Assembly (NCBI GenBank): GCA_016932335.1
Contig: JAFGCZ010000014.1
Coordinates: 62,001-126,000 of the forward strand
Length of the DNA stretch: 64,000 nt
Direction of reading: 5' to 3'
Source of the DNA: Opitutales bacterium
GTDB lineage: Bacteria; Verrucomicrobiota; Verrucomicrobiia; Opitutales; Oceanipulchritudinaceae
Positions 8,488 through 16,526 of this stretch are shown here, piece by piece (position 1 is the first letter of the stretch; each line of letters begins with the position of its first letter). Below the pieces are notes generated by a model. It was not told the origin of the DNA, searched no databases, and worked only from the letters and a program-made list of their open reading frames with translations. The position numbers and the translations under genes were made by a program.

Positions 8488-9534
8488 CTATTTGTCGAGT
8501 TGCTTTTCGATGCTTTTAATACGCTTGAGCATATCTGGGAGCTGCTTGGAAGCCGCGATGGAGCGGCGTTCCTGGAAATAATCATAGGCCGGGGTACCGG
8601 AAACTTTGGCTCCGTCCGGCAGATCGCAGTTAACACCGGCCTGACCGGAAATAAAGCATCCGTTGCCAATAGTCAGGTGACCGGCAGCGGCCGACTGCCC
8701 CCAGAAAACAACATAATGACCAATGGTGGTAGAGCCGCTGATACCGACTTCTGCACAGAGAATACAGTGACGACCAATTTTCACATTATGGGCAATCTGG
8801 ACCAGGTTATCGATTTTGGTACCCATACCGATACGGGTTTCCCCGAAACGGGCCCGGTCCACACAGGTATTGGCCCCTATTTCAACATCGTCTTCAAGCA
8901 CTACACACCCAATCTGCGGCACTTTAACATGCACCAACTGAGGCGGTTTCCCCTGCTGTGTATAGCCAAAGCCATCTGCCCCCAAACGTACGCCGCTGTG
9001 CAGACGAACACGGTCGCCGATGCGGGTATGATCTGCCAGAGAGACCTGGGCAAAAATACTGCAATCCGCACCTATAACCGATGAATGCCCCACATAGACC
9101 TGTGCCTGTAAATAACACCCCGAACCGATGACCGCATGGGCCTGAATAACGCACCCCGGACCGACATAAGCCGTTGGATCGATTTTAGCTTCCGGGTCTA
9201 CGATGGCAGACGGGTGGATGCCCGGGGCAGGTTTTGGCGCAAGTTCCGGCTCAATTCTGCGGCACACATAGCTGACGGCATCGGAAGGGTTGTTGACCCT
9301 GATATAGGCTTTACCGGATTTGGGCTGTGCCGGATAATCCATTGGAAGAAAGACAATGGCTGCGTGAGATTCATCAAGCGCCTTGCCATGCTTTCTCGAT
9401 ACAAGGAAGGATAAATCCGAGGCAGTGGCATCTGCCAACGCGGCTATTCCGGTCGCGAATACATCGGAATTACCTTCAAGAATCGATTCCGGAAAAAAAG
9501 AAGAGAGCTCCTGTGCCGTAAAATGCATATCCAT
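8488..9534 (-). CDS. lpxD: UDP-3-O-acylglucosamine N-acyltransferase
   Basis: LpxD transfers a 3-hydroxyacyl chain from ACP to UDP-3-O-acylglucosamine, the third step of lipid A synthesis. It is 348 residues from ATG 9534, close to the 341 of E. coli. An N-terminal uridine-binding domain (about 1-110) is followed by a left-handed beta-helix of hexapeptide repeats (about 115-290). The repeats include VRLGADGFGYTQQG, typical of LpxD, and the conserved histidine region (NLVQIAHNVKIGRHC). A C-terminal helix follows (about 315-348). The open frame extends 17 codons upstream, but those residues are unconserved. Its presence shows the cell makes a lipid A-type outer membrane. It lies between a tannase-like gene and prs, all on the minus strand. 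Confidence 0.95.
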   Translation of the reverse strand: MDMHFTAQELSSFFPESILEGNSDVFATGIAALADATASDLSFLVSRKHGKALDESHAAIVFLPMDYPAQPKSGKAYIRVNNPSDAVSYVCRRIEPELAPKPAPGIHPSAIVDPEAKIDPTAYVGPGCVIQAHAVIGSGCYLQAQVYVGHSSVIGADCSIFAQVSLADHTRIGDRVRLHSGVRLGADGFGYTQQGKPPQLVHVKVPQIGCVVLEDDVEIGANTCVDRARFGETRIGMGTKIDNLVQIAHNVKIGRHCILCAEVGISGSTTIGHYVVFWGQSAAAGHLTIGNGCFISGQAGVNCDLPDGAKVSGTPAYDYFQERRSIAASKQLPDMLKRIKSIEKQLDK

Positions 9535-9612
9535 ACACGGGTCTACATACAGAATGTCGAAGGGCTTGCAAAGGTTATAGCACAAAAAAGTCAGCGGCTC
9601 AGCGCTCGGAAC

Positions 9613-11310
9613 TTATTCGCTGCAAAGGGAGTCCACCCAAGTGAAGAGTTCGGGCAAATCGTAATCACCTGAGTGCGGTTGCCCCCAGGCATATTCCATA
9701 TCTACAGAGGCTCCGTTGTTTTCGAGATCAGTTGCTAAGATCAACGGAATGGCAAGCGAGGTTTCTCGATCCAGAGTGCCATGACGAATACGCCAGAAAG
9801 GAGCCGTGAGAGAACCCGGCTGCCCAATGTAATAGAGTGGATTCATCATCTTGATGACGGAAGAATCAGCAACCGGAGCATTTCTGCTCTGCTCGGCGGA
9901 AAATGCCGTAAAGTGCAAGGCATCGATGGTATCTGTTCCAAACAGACTGTTTTCGGGAGATTTCAGTTTGAGAGAATCGAATGCTGGAGGAGTTTTCTTT
10001 CTCCCGGCAAAATGAATATAAGCATCAAAGTCCAACGCCACAACAGTACCGTTCTCGACATGAATCCATGGGTATTGGGAAAGATTCAAACCACGGGACA
10101 AAGCTTTCTGCGCAGAATCAATAATTAATGATATTAGATAATCCTTAAAACTACCATTGCCTGACGCATCCAGGGAAAGCAACTGTCCTCCAGATGTTTT
10201 TAACCCAAGCGAGTTCAAATAAGGCGGAAACTGTTCTTTGAGAAGGCCGGAAATCTTTTTCTCTTTTCGCCCCAAACGGGAAACATATCCGTCATCGGGA
10301 TAAGTGGTTTCTTCGTTAAAAAGCCATTCGTAAGACATATCGGCATGTTCCAAATCCGTAATAGGACAATAGCAGGACGCCGCAAAAACGGCATCAGATG
10401 CTTCCGCGGCACCCAACTCCCTCAGGTAAAGTTCATAGTCGGGATGATCACCTGTAGCGCCAAGCAATGCAGAAAGAGATCCTCCAGAACCGGTTCCGTT
10501 GGAAATAATTTTTTGGGCATCGCCGGGCATTAATTTGTCGTTGTAGTGCAGGTAGCGAACAGCGGCCTTCAGGTCGATAATGGCAGCCGGAGCCTTCCCG
10601 TAGTAGTTACCCTCCTCATTCTGTAAATTACGTCCTCTGGCACCCGGTGCGGCGACAACGTAGCCGTGAGCCAATGCCTCAAAGACAGCATTGGGATGGT
10701 CATTCCCGGGCATGTTGCCCATAGGCGGTCTTCCTTCAGGAGGCATCCCTGCACCGGGACCTCCCGCCCCCATATCGGGAGCACCACCGGACGGGCCTCC
10801 CCCTTCCCGGCCTCCGCCAGAACCACCTCCGGCACCTCCTCCGAAGGACATACTCCCGCTGAAACCACCGGCGCCGGATTTGCCCGGGGGCGGACCTCCG
10901 CGGCCCCCTTTACCATGTGCTGAACGATTCGAAAAATCCCATGGCTTGTCCTCGGGTGTAGCTGGCTCGGCAGGCATGTATCCACCAACAGAATTTACAA
11001 AAAAGACAGGGGCGGTCTGGGCGGTATATCCGTTAACAGACTTACCGCGGAAATAGGCCTCGGGCACGTAAAAATGCATGTATTGATAATCCACATCAAC
11101 GGGGTGCGCCACGTAGATGAGGTATTTGTACGATCGTATACGGATGGTTTTTCCGTGATCGAGGATATCTTCTTTGGTGTAGTTTCCGGGATTAAACTTC
11201 AGGCTGAACGTTTTATCGCTTTCGGCAAGGGCTGCATGGGAGATAAAACAGCAGAGGGATAGAAGCGTTGCGCCAAAACTTAACTTCTTCCAGGATTTGA
11301 TTTGCTTCAT
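9613..11310 (-). CDS. Secreted subtype-B-tannase-like alpha/beta hydrolase with Gly/Pro-rich insert
   Basis: 565 residues with a signal peptide (about 1-29), so it acts in the periplasm or outside. The fold is alpha/beta-hydrolase and the closest family I recognise is the bacterial subtype B tannases (esterases of galloyl or similar esters). Matching stretches are GYVVAAPGARGRN (about 217-229), FAASCYCPITDLEHADMSYEW in the lid region, and the C-terminal RHGTLDRETSLAIPLILA and WGQPHSGDYDLPELF. The last two hold the expected acid (Asp of LDRET) and His (PHSGD). The nucleophile elbow reads GTGSGG (272-277) instead of the usual GTSAGG, which would move the serine one position to Ser275. A Gly/Pro/Arg-rich insert fills residues 133-200. 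The substrate is unknown: tannin, phenolic ester and carbohydrate ester are all possible. Confidence 0.75.
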   Translation of the reverse strand: MKQIKSWKKLSFGATLLSLCCFISHAALAESDKTFSLKFNPGNYTKEDILDHGKTIRIRSYKYLIYVAHPVDVDYQYMHFYVPEAYFRGKSVNGYTAQTAPVFFVNSVGGYMPAEPATPEDKPWDFSNRSAHGKGGRGGPPPGKSGAGGFSGSMSFGGGAGGGSGGGREGGGPSGGAPDMGAGGPGAGMPPEGRPPMGNMPGNDHPNAVFEALAHGYVVAAPGARGRNLQNEEGNYYGKAPAAIIDLKAAVRYLHYNDKLMPGDAQKIISNGTGSGGSLSALLGATGDHPDYELYLRELGAAEASDAVFAASCYCPITDLEHADMSYEWLFNEETTYPDDGYVSRLGRKEKKISGLLKEQFPPYLNSLGLKTSGGQLLSLDASGNGSFKDYLISLIIDSAQKALSRGLNLSQYPWIHVENGTVVALDFDAYIHFAGRKKTPPAFDSLKLKSPENSLFGTDTIDALHFTAFSAEQSRNAPVADSSVIKMMNPLYYIGQPGSLTAPFWRIRHGTLDRETSLAIPLILATDLENNGASVDMEYAWGQPHSGDYDLPELFTWVDSLCSE

Positions 11311-11560
11311 AGTTTGTCTATTTCATTTTATTGATCCTTTTTCTCCTTAAAAGTTCTATTTAAAGAAAAGAAGGCCAACCCCTATCACATTAACGTTGCA
11401 CGGATGCGAAAAATTACATTCCGAGACACAGGTCTATTGTTAGACTTGTTTATGATTTTTTAAAAAATTCGATAAGGAGTAGTCTATTGAACTAATTAAG
11501 AGATAAAAGTCATTCATCTCCCAGTATCATAACTTGGTTTAGAAATCACTGCGCTGAAAA

Positions 11561-12529
11561 ATGAATTCCTTAGATGATCCGATAATAACCCATATGTACA
11601 CAGCCGACCCCTCCGCACACGTTTTCGAGGGAAAGCTCTATTTGTATCCCTCCCACGATCGCGAGGGGAACAATGAAGATAATGATCTGGGAGATCAGTA
11701 TGACATGGTGGATTACCATGTTTTCTCAATGGAAACAGTACCTGGACCAGTAACAGACCATGGGGTGGCGTTGACGATTGAAGATGTGCCCTGGGCCAGC
11801 AAGCAGCTTTGGGCCCCGGACGCCGCATATAAAGACGGCAACTATTATCTCTATTTTCCAGCCCGCGATGAAGATAACATTTTCCGCATAGGGGTGGCCA
11901 TTGGAGAACGCCCTGAAGGGCCGTTTAAGGCACTTCCACAACCAATCCCCGGAAGCTACAGCATAGATCCCTGCAGTTTTGTCGACGACGACGGAAGCGC
12001 CTATCTCTTTTTCGGAGGTATCTGGGGTGGGCAGTTGCAGAATTGGGAGAAAGATCATTTTGATGCCAGCGCAGAAGAACCCACAGGGAATGTTCCGGCT
12101 GTTTTGCCTCGAGTCGGCAAACTGGCTGCAGATATGACATCGTTTGATGGCTCTGTGCAAAAGATACAAATTCTGGACGAAAACGGAAGCCTCCTCCGAG
12201 CCGATGATCATGACCGGCGCTTCTTTGAGGGCCCCTGGATACACAAACGCAACGGAATTTACTATTTATCCTACTCCACCGGAAACACCCATTACTTGGC
12301 CTACGCCAAAGCCGACAACCCGCTTGGCCCGTTCACCTATGCCGGCCGTCTGCTTGATCCGGTGATCGGCTGGACGACGCACCACTCTATTGTAGAATAT
12401 AAGGGCAAATGGTATCTATTCCACCACGACAGTTCTCTTTCCGGCGGGCTCAATCACCTGCGCTGCATTAAAGTTAAGGAACTTGTTTACGATGAGCAGG
12501 GCAATATGAAGGTATTGTTGCCTGAATAA
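11561..12529 (+). CDS. Cytoplasmic glycoside hydrolase family 43 enzyme
   Basis: 322 residues and no signal peptide, so probably cytoplasmic. GH43 enzymes are five-bladed beta-propellers that hydrolyse arabinose-, xylose- or galactose-containing oligosaccharides. The three expected acids are visible: Asp16 in TADPSAHV (base), Asp136 in SIDPCSFVDDDG (pKa helper), and Glu223 in FFEGPWI (acid). Typical propeller strands are LWAPDAAYKDGNYYLYFPA and HHSIVEYKGKWYLFHHD. The protein is single-domain with no carbohydrate-binding module. The gene is flanked by convergent or divergent genes and lies alone between the tannase-like and lactonase-like genes. Likely a beta-xylosidase or arabinofuranosidase; the specificity cannot be told from sequence. 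Confidence 0.9.
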   Translation: MNSLDDPIITHMYTADPSAHVFEGKLYLYPSHDREGNNEDNDLGDQYDMVDYHVFSMETVPGPVTDHGVALTIEDVPWASKQLWAPDAAYKDGNYYLYFPARDEDNIFRIGVAIGERPEGPFKALPQPIPGSYSIDPCSFVDDDGSAYLFFGGIWGGQLQNWEKDHFDASAEEPTGNVPAVLPRVGKLAADMTSFDGSVQKIQILDENGSLLRADDHDRRFFEGPWIHKRNGIYYLSYSTGNTHYLAYAKADNPLGPFTYAGRLLDPVIGWTTHHSIVEYKGKWYLFHHDSSLSGGLNHLRCIKVKELVYDEQGNMKVLLPE

Positions 12530-12569
12530 GGAACATTTAAAACCATAACAAGGCCTAGAGAATCAGCAT

Positions 12570-13727
12570 TCAGAGCGGAAGAGCCTGAATGAATACCGGC
12601 TGAGGAATGCCCTTAATCTCCGATTTCTGATGTAGAGTGCCGTCTGATTCTATTCTGAAAACTGAAATTGAATGGGAATAGCGGTTGGCGACAAAGAGCA
12701 TGTTCATCCAAGGAACAAGTGTAAAGCTGCGTGGCCAACTCCCGCCACAGGAAATAATCTGCCTGCGTTCCAGCGCTCCTTTTGCGCCAACAGAAAAGAC
12801 AGCAATACTGTCGTCTCCTCTGTTGGAGGTGTAAAGAAATTGACCATCCAGAGTTAGCGCAATATGGGCAGCCTGACTTTTGCCTGAAAAACCATCAGGA
12901 AGCGTAGACAGCTCCTGAAATGGTTCCAAAAGGCCACAATCGCCTACCCTGGCAGCAACGATGCTGTTGCTCAGCTCATTAAGAATGTAGGCCGTAGCAG
13001 CAGATGGATGAAAAGCCATATGGCGAGGCCCCGAACCCGGATTCAGTTTTAGTGCATCCCGGCCATGAGTCCAGTTATCACTACGGTCGTAAACCATTAC
13101 CTTATCAATTCCTAAATCCACAACATAGAGGTATTGACCATCGGCCGACCAGTTTACCCAGTGTGCATGAGGCCCTTCCTGACGGGACGTATTCGGCCCG
13201 CTACCATGGTGCGCGATGATGTGGAAAGGTGAATCAATCGCTCCGGTATCCGGATGCACATCGTAGAGCGCAACCGTTCCACTCCCGTAATTGGCCACGG
13301 CTAATGTGTGGGAGTCAGGAGACAGAGAGGTATAGCACGGATAAGCACCTTCCGAAGGTTGCGAAGCAACGTCCATCCAGCCGCCTTCTTCTGCCTTGCG
13401 AACATAGGCCGTGACAAGTCCTTCAGCTGCCTCTTTAACGGCATATAAGCGAGCATACAGTGCATCCAAAGCCATAAAAGAAGGATTCTCCGAAGCTATT
13501 TCCAAAACCGGTATAGACGCTGTTTGAGTATCGCAATTATACGTCAAAGAATAAATCCCCTTGCTGGGAAAGGGAATATCGGAAGCCCCATTACCAGTAT
13601 AAGTGCCAATGATCAGGCGTATTTCCGCTGCATGCGTATTCATGGAGTCCAAAGATGGCTCCTGTGAATAGGGAAACAAGCTAAATGGAGAAAGACCGAG
13701 AAGGAAGAAAAAGCAGAATCGAAACAT
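12570..13727 (-). CDS. Secreted seven-bladed beta-propeller, lactonase (YbhE/Pgl) family
   Basis: 385 residues with a hydrophobic signal sequence at the N-terminus (MFRFCFFFLLGLSPFSLF). The rest is the repeated-strand pattern of the lactonase beta-propeller family that includes 6-phosphogluconolactonase YbhE. Signature parts are IGTYTGNG near the start, RQEGPHAHWVNWSADGQ (about residues 182-198), NPGSGPRHMAFHP and LYTSNRGDDSIAVF. YbhE itself is cytoplasmic. Export here suggests a sugar-lactone or related periplasmic substrate rather than the pentose phosphate pathway. It faces the GH43 gene, with only 40 bases between the stop codons and no clear terminator. Confidence 0.8.
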   Translation of the reverse strand: MFRFCFFFLLGLSPFSLFPYSQEPSLDSMNTHAAEIRLIIGTYTGNGASDIPFPSKGIYSLTYNCDTQTASIPVLEIASENPSFMALDALYARLYAVKEAAEGLVTAYVRKAEEGGWMDVASQPSEGAYPCYTSLSPDSHTLAVANYGSGTVALYDVHPDTGAIDSPFHIIAHHGSGPNTSRQEGPHAHWVNWSADGQYLYVVDLGIDKVMVYDRSDNWTHGRDALKLNPGSGPRHMAFHPSAATAYILNELSNSIVAARVGDCGLLEPFQELSTLPDGFSGKSQAAHIALTLDGQFLYTSNRGDDSIAVFSVGAKGALERRQIISCGGSWPRSFTLVPWMNMLFVANRYSHSISVFRIESDGTLHQKSEIKGIPQPVFIQALPL

Positions 13728-13916
13728 GGTGGAGCAAAAATGCCAATGAAGTGCTCAGATAGCAATCTATCTGAGAAAGAATAAGCTTCAACTGGTAAAA
13801 ACGTTAGCCTTCCAACGCCATATTACTCAAAATTCATAAGAATGCACTTGATGGTACGGTTTATGGTTTATTTCGTTAACCGAAAAAGCAAGTGTCCGCA
13901 TTCATCCATTTATTCT

Positions 13917-15176
13917 ATGAAATCAAGCGATTCAGCCAACGAAATTCGCAAGCGTATAACACCTGGGGTATTCGAGGTGTCCCCCGATTTGCTGAACATC
14001 CCTTTGGCAACCCCCAAACGCCGCCTACTGGCAATGCTCATTGATTTGCTGGCAATTGCATTCGGTTCTCTTTTCGGGCTTGGAGGGTTGAGCCTGTTTG
14101 CCTGCATCATGTGTGTGAGAGCGGCGATTCGGGCACACCGCATCCCCAAAGAGCAAAGAGAACACATCTTGCGCAGGAACCCGAAAGCCATGATCGGATT
14201 TGCCGTTGTTTTCTCCCTGCTGGCACTGTGCTTTTTCAAATCGCCGATGGACATCAACGTGGATGTAAAATCGGATACCGGTGCCATCAAGCTTTCCGTA
14301 AAAGACAGCATCAGCATTGTTTCACGGCTAAAAAGCCTGGACCGCAAAGATGCGGTTGCCCGAGAAATAGAGGCCAAGCAAATTATCCGGGAATTGTCAG
14401 AGGCGGGATTTACAGACCAGGACATTACCGATCTGTTTGAAGAAACATTTGAATTTCTAAACCTGAATGAAGAAGAGCTTGAAGCACTTAATGAAGCTAA
14501 AGCAAGCTACTTTACAGAGCTGAGGGAAAACCGTTTGAACGACGGAGCTGCCGACCTGGCCTACGAATACTGGAGAACGGTGGACGAAAATGCCGATGTG
14601 GACACCATTGAGATCGCCCGGCATTCTTTGAGGAACAAGCTGGCCGGAGCAGAAATAGATGCATTGAAAGCCGAAAAAGAGGAACTGACTGAGACGATAG
14701 AGGAGATCAAAGCGGGCAAATCCATTTCCGATTACATTCTGGCCCTATCGGATAATCTCGGCCTAAAAATCGGGTGGACACTGTTCTATTTCATGCTGAC
14801 ACCTGCCTTTTGCAGGGGGAGAACCTTGGGGAAATATCTGATGGGCATACAGATTATACGGCTGGACGGGAAGCCCCTGACGCTGTGGAATACCTTTGAA
14901 CGCGCCGGTGCATATTATGCCGGGTTAGGAACCGGTTTACTAGGATTCGCCCAAATTTATTGGGACCCCAACCGCCAGGCAATTCAAGACAAACTTGCCG
15001 GGACCGCAGTCATTCGCACCATAAAGAAGAAAAAAGAAAAAACGCCCCCAAAACCGGCAGAGACACCGGAACCGGAAAAGGAAGCCAAAGAAGAAACACC
15101 GACTGATACGCAGGAAGAGCCCCCAAAACAGGTAGCGGAGGAGACGGAGGCAGAAGACAACGAAAGTCGGGAGTAA
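13917..15176 (+). CDS. RDD-family membrane protein with central helical insertion and acidic tail
   Basis: 419 residues from ATG 13917. An in-frame ATG at 13842 would add 25 unconserved residues, so the later start is preferred, although neither has a good ribosome-binding site. The RDD domain is split. Its first half (TPKRRLLAMLIDLLAIAF, with the Arg and Asp of the family) and a membrane region lie near the N-terminus. Its second half (FCRGRTLGKYLMGIQIIRLDGKPL, then ERAGAYYAGLGTGLLGF and NRQAIQDKLAGTAVI) comes about 240 residues later. The insert between them has one membrane helix, then a long charged, probably coiled-coil stretch. The C-terminal 60 residues are Lys/Glu/Pro-rich. RDD proteins have been linked to Na+/H+ exchange or are of unknown role. 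Its stop abuts the stop of the LacI gene. Confidence 0.8.
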   Translation: MKSSDSANEIRKRITPGVFEVSPDLLNIPLATPKRRLLAMLIDLLAIAFGSLFGLGGLSLFACIMCVRAAIRAHRIPKEQREHILRRNPKAMIGFAVVFSLLALCFFKSPMDINVDVKSDTGAIKLSVKDSISIVSRLKSLDRKDAVAREIEAKQIIRELSEAGFTDQDITDLFEETFEFLNLNEEELEALNEAKASYFTELRENRLNDGAADLAYEYWRTVDENADVDTIEIARHSLRNKLAGAEIDALKAEKEELTETIEEIKAGKSISDYILALSDNLGLKIGWTLFYFMLTPAFCRGRTLGKYLMGIQIIRLDGKPLTLWNTFERAGAYYAGLGTGLLGFAQIYWDPNRQAIQDKLAGTAVIRTIKKKKEKTPPKPAETPEPEKEAKEETPTDTQEEPPKQVAEETEAEDNESRE

Positions 15177-16229
15177 TCACCGCGATTTAGGGAGAAATGC
15201 GGTGGTTTCTCCAGTCACCAGTTTTCCAGCAACCATAACGTGACGGCATTTCGGTGAACCCTCCCTCATTTTCCGCTCAAGTTCGTGCACGGCAGAAAAA
15301 CCAACATCTTTGAGCGATACGGCAACCGTAGTGAGCTGAGGCAACCCTTCAGGCGGCAGCACACCATCGAACCCGGTTACTGAACAATCCTGAGGGACCC
15401 GGATGCCGTGTTTTTGCAATCCGACAAGCAGGTGGTAAGCCTGGTGATCGGCGGCGCAGACCCACGCGGTGACTCCTTCTCGGGTACGCCGAGCCACATA
15501 AGCCACCAATTCATCCAGAGGCAAGGCCGGCCCCGGTAACACATTGACAATGTTCGCTGGGTTAATCTCCAAGCTAGAAAGATACATGTGCTCCAGATAA
15601 GTACCAAGACGGCGTTCCACCCACTTGGCCCGGATTTTATATTTCCAACTGATAAAGCCTATGTTGGTGTGCCCTAAAGAAATCAGACGGTCCATAACCA
15701 AATTGATACCGTGGTGCTGATCGGGCTCTACGCAATCCAGCCCCAGATCATCGTAATCATCGAGAATGGAAAGCGTGGGAATCCTGCTCATTAGGTTCTT
15801 GACCGCCTCGGAAGCAAACGGATAAAGCATCAGAGCTCCGGCCCACTCGCTGATATTGATGTTTTTGACAATTCTGCGTGTTTTCGGCCCCGGAGTAAAA
15901 GAGTCCGGATCAATATAATGGATCTGTATGGCCATTTTTGAGGCAGCAGCCCGTTCGCTGATACCGTCCAAAATCTGAGACGCCGTATCCACCGTAGCAA
16001 TTTGATCCTTAGGCAACCCGACAAGAACCGCTATGGTCTGACATTTTCCCTGAGCACTGCGTTCGCGCACATTTCGCGGAGCGCTGTATGAATAGCCCAG
16101 TTGATTTGCCAACTGAAAAACCTGAGATCGAGTTTCCGGATTAATTTTCGGGTGGTTGGTAAAACAACGCGAGACCGTGGTTCTGGAAAGATTCAGTTGA
16201 TCGGCAATTTCCTGTTGGGTAACTTTCAT
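15177..16229 (-). CDS. LacI-family transcriptional regulator
   Basis: 350 residues. An N-terminal LacI helix-turn-helix with hinge helix (VTQQEIADQLNLSRTTVSRC, then PETRSQVFQLANQLGYSY) is followed by a periplasmic-binding-protein-like effector domain (about 65-345). That domain contains DCVEPDQHHGINLVMDRLISLGH and QDCSVTGFDGVLPPEGLPQLTTV. It is probably a sugar-responsive repressor or activator of the adjacent beta-glucan locus. It is encoded just downstream of the TonB-dependent receptor (298-base gap), and three copies of a LacI-like palindrome (TGCAC-N3-AATGCA) lie upstream of the receptor, phosphorylase and transporter genes. No good copy lies at its own promoter; a degenerate half match is near 16427. 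The effector is unknown. Confidence 0.92.
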   Translation of the reverse strand: MKVTQQEIADQLNLSRTTVSRCFTNHPKINPETRSQVFQLANQLGYSYSAPRNVRERSAQGKCQTIAVLVGLPKDQIATVDTASQILDGISERAAASKMAIQIHYIDPDSFTPGPKTRRIVKNINISEWAGALMLYPFASEAVKNLMSRIPTLSILDDYDDLGLDCVEPDQHHGINLVMDRLISLGHTNIGFISWKYKIRAKWVERRLGTYLEHMYLSSLEINPANIVNVLPGPALPLDELVAYVARRTREGVTAWVCAADHQAYHLLVGLQKHGIRVPQDCSVTGFDGVLPPEGLPQLTTVAVSLKDVGFSAVHELERKMREGSPKCRHVMVAGKLVTGETTAFLPKSR

Positions 16230-16410
16230 AGGTTGATTTCTGAATATAGGAAGAGAGTTATGTTTAAAAATGAGACTGACGAGTAAAAACTGGTGTAGAG
16301 TGCACTATTCATCAACAAGAAGAAAACGGCAAAAAACCAAAAAAGGTACACCTAACCATCTCACACAAAAAAACTTAGAATCTCAAAACAACACTCATCC
16401 ATGTAACCTA

Positions 16411-16427
16411 TAAGGATTTATGTGCAT
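16411..16427 (-). promoter_or_regulatory. Degenerate half-site resembling the TGCAC-N3-AATGCA operator
   Basis: Read on the minus strand this region contains TGCACATAAATCCT. It shares TGCAC and the AA of the operator motif seen at 19550, 19581 and 25021 but lacks the second TGCA. It lies about 190 bases upstream of the LacI start, so weak autoregulation is possible. The match could easily be chance. Confidence 0.25.
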
Positions 16428-16450
16428 TATTCCGAAAAGCACGAAGAGTT

Positions 16451-16490
16451 AAAAAAGTAAGCCGCATCCCATTTCCATGAGATGCGGCTT
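16451..16490 (-). terminator. Terminator of the TonB-dependent receptor gene
   Basis: The stem AAGCCGCATC / GATGCGGCTT, read on the minus strand, is followed by a run of T (TTTTTT). It begins 37 bases beyond the receptor stop codon. Confidence 0.9.
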
Positions 16491-16526
16491 CTCCTGAGTA
16501 AGTATCAAACAGACTATGTTCTATTA

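Noticed and set aside
10691-11056. Pro-rich open frame opposite the Gly-rich insert of the tannase-like gene
   Set aside because: It is the mirror image of the Gly codons on the other strand, so the proline content is a by-product.
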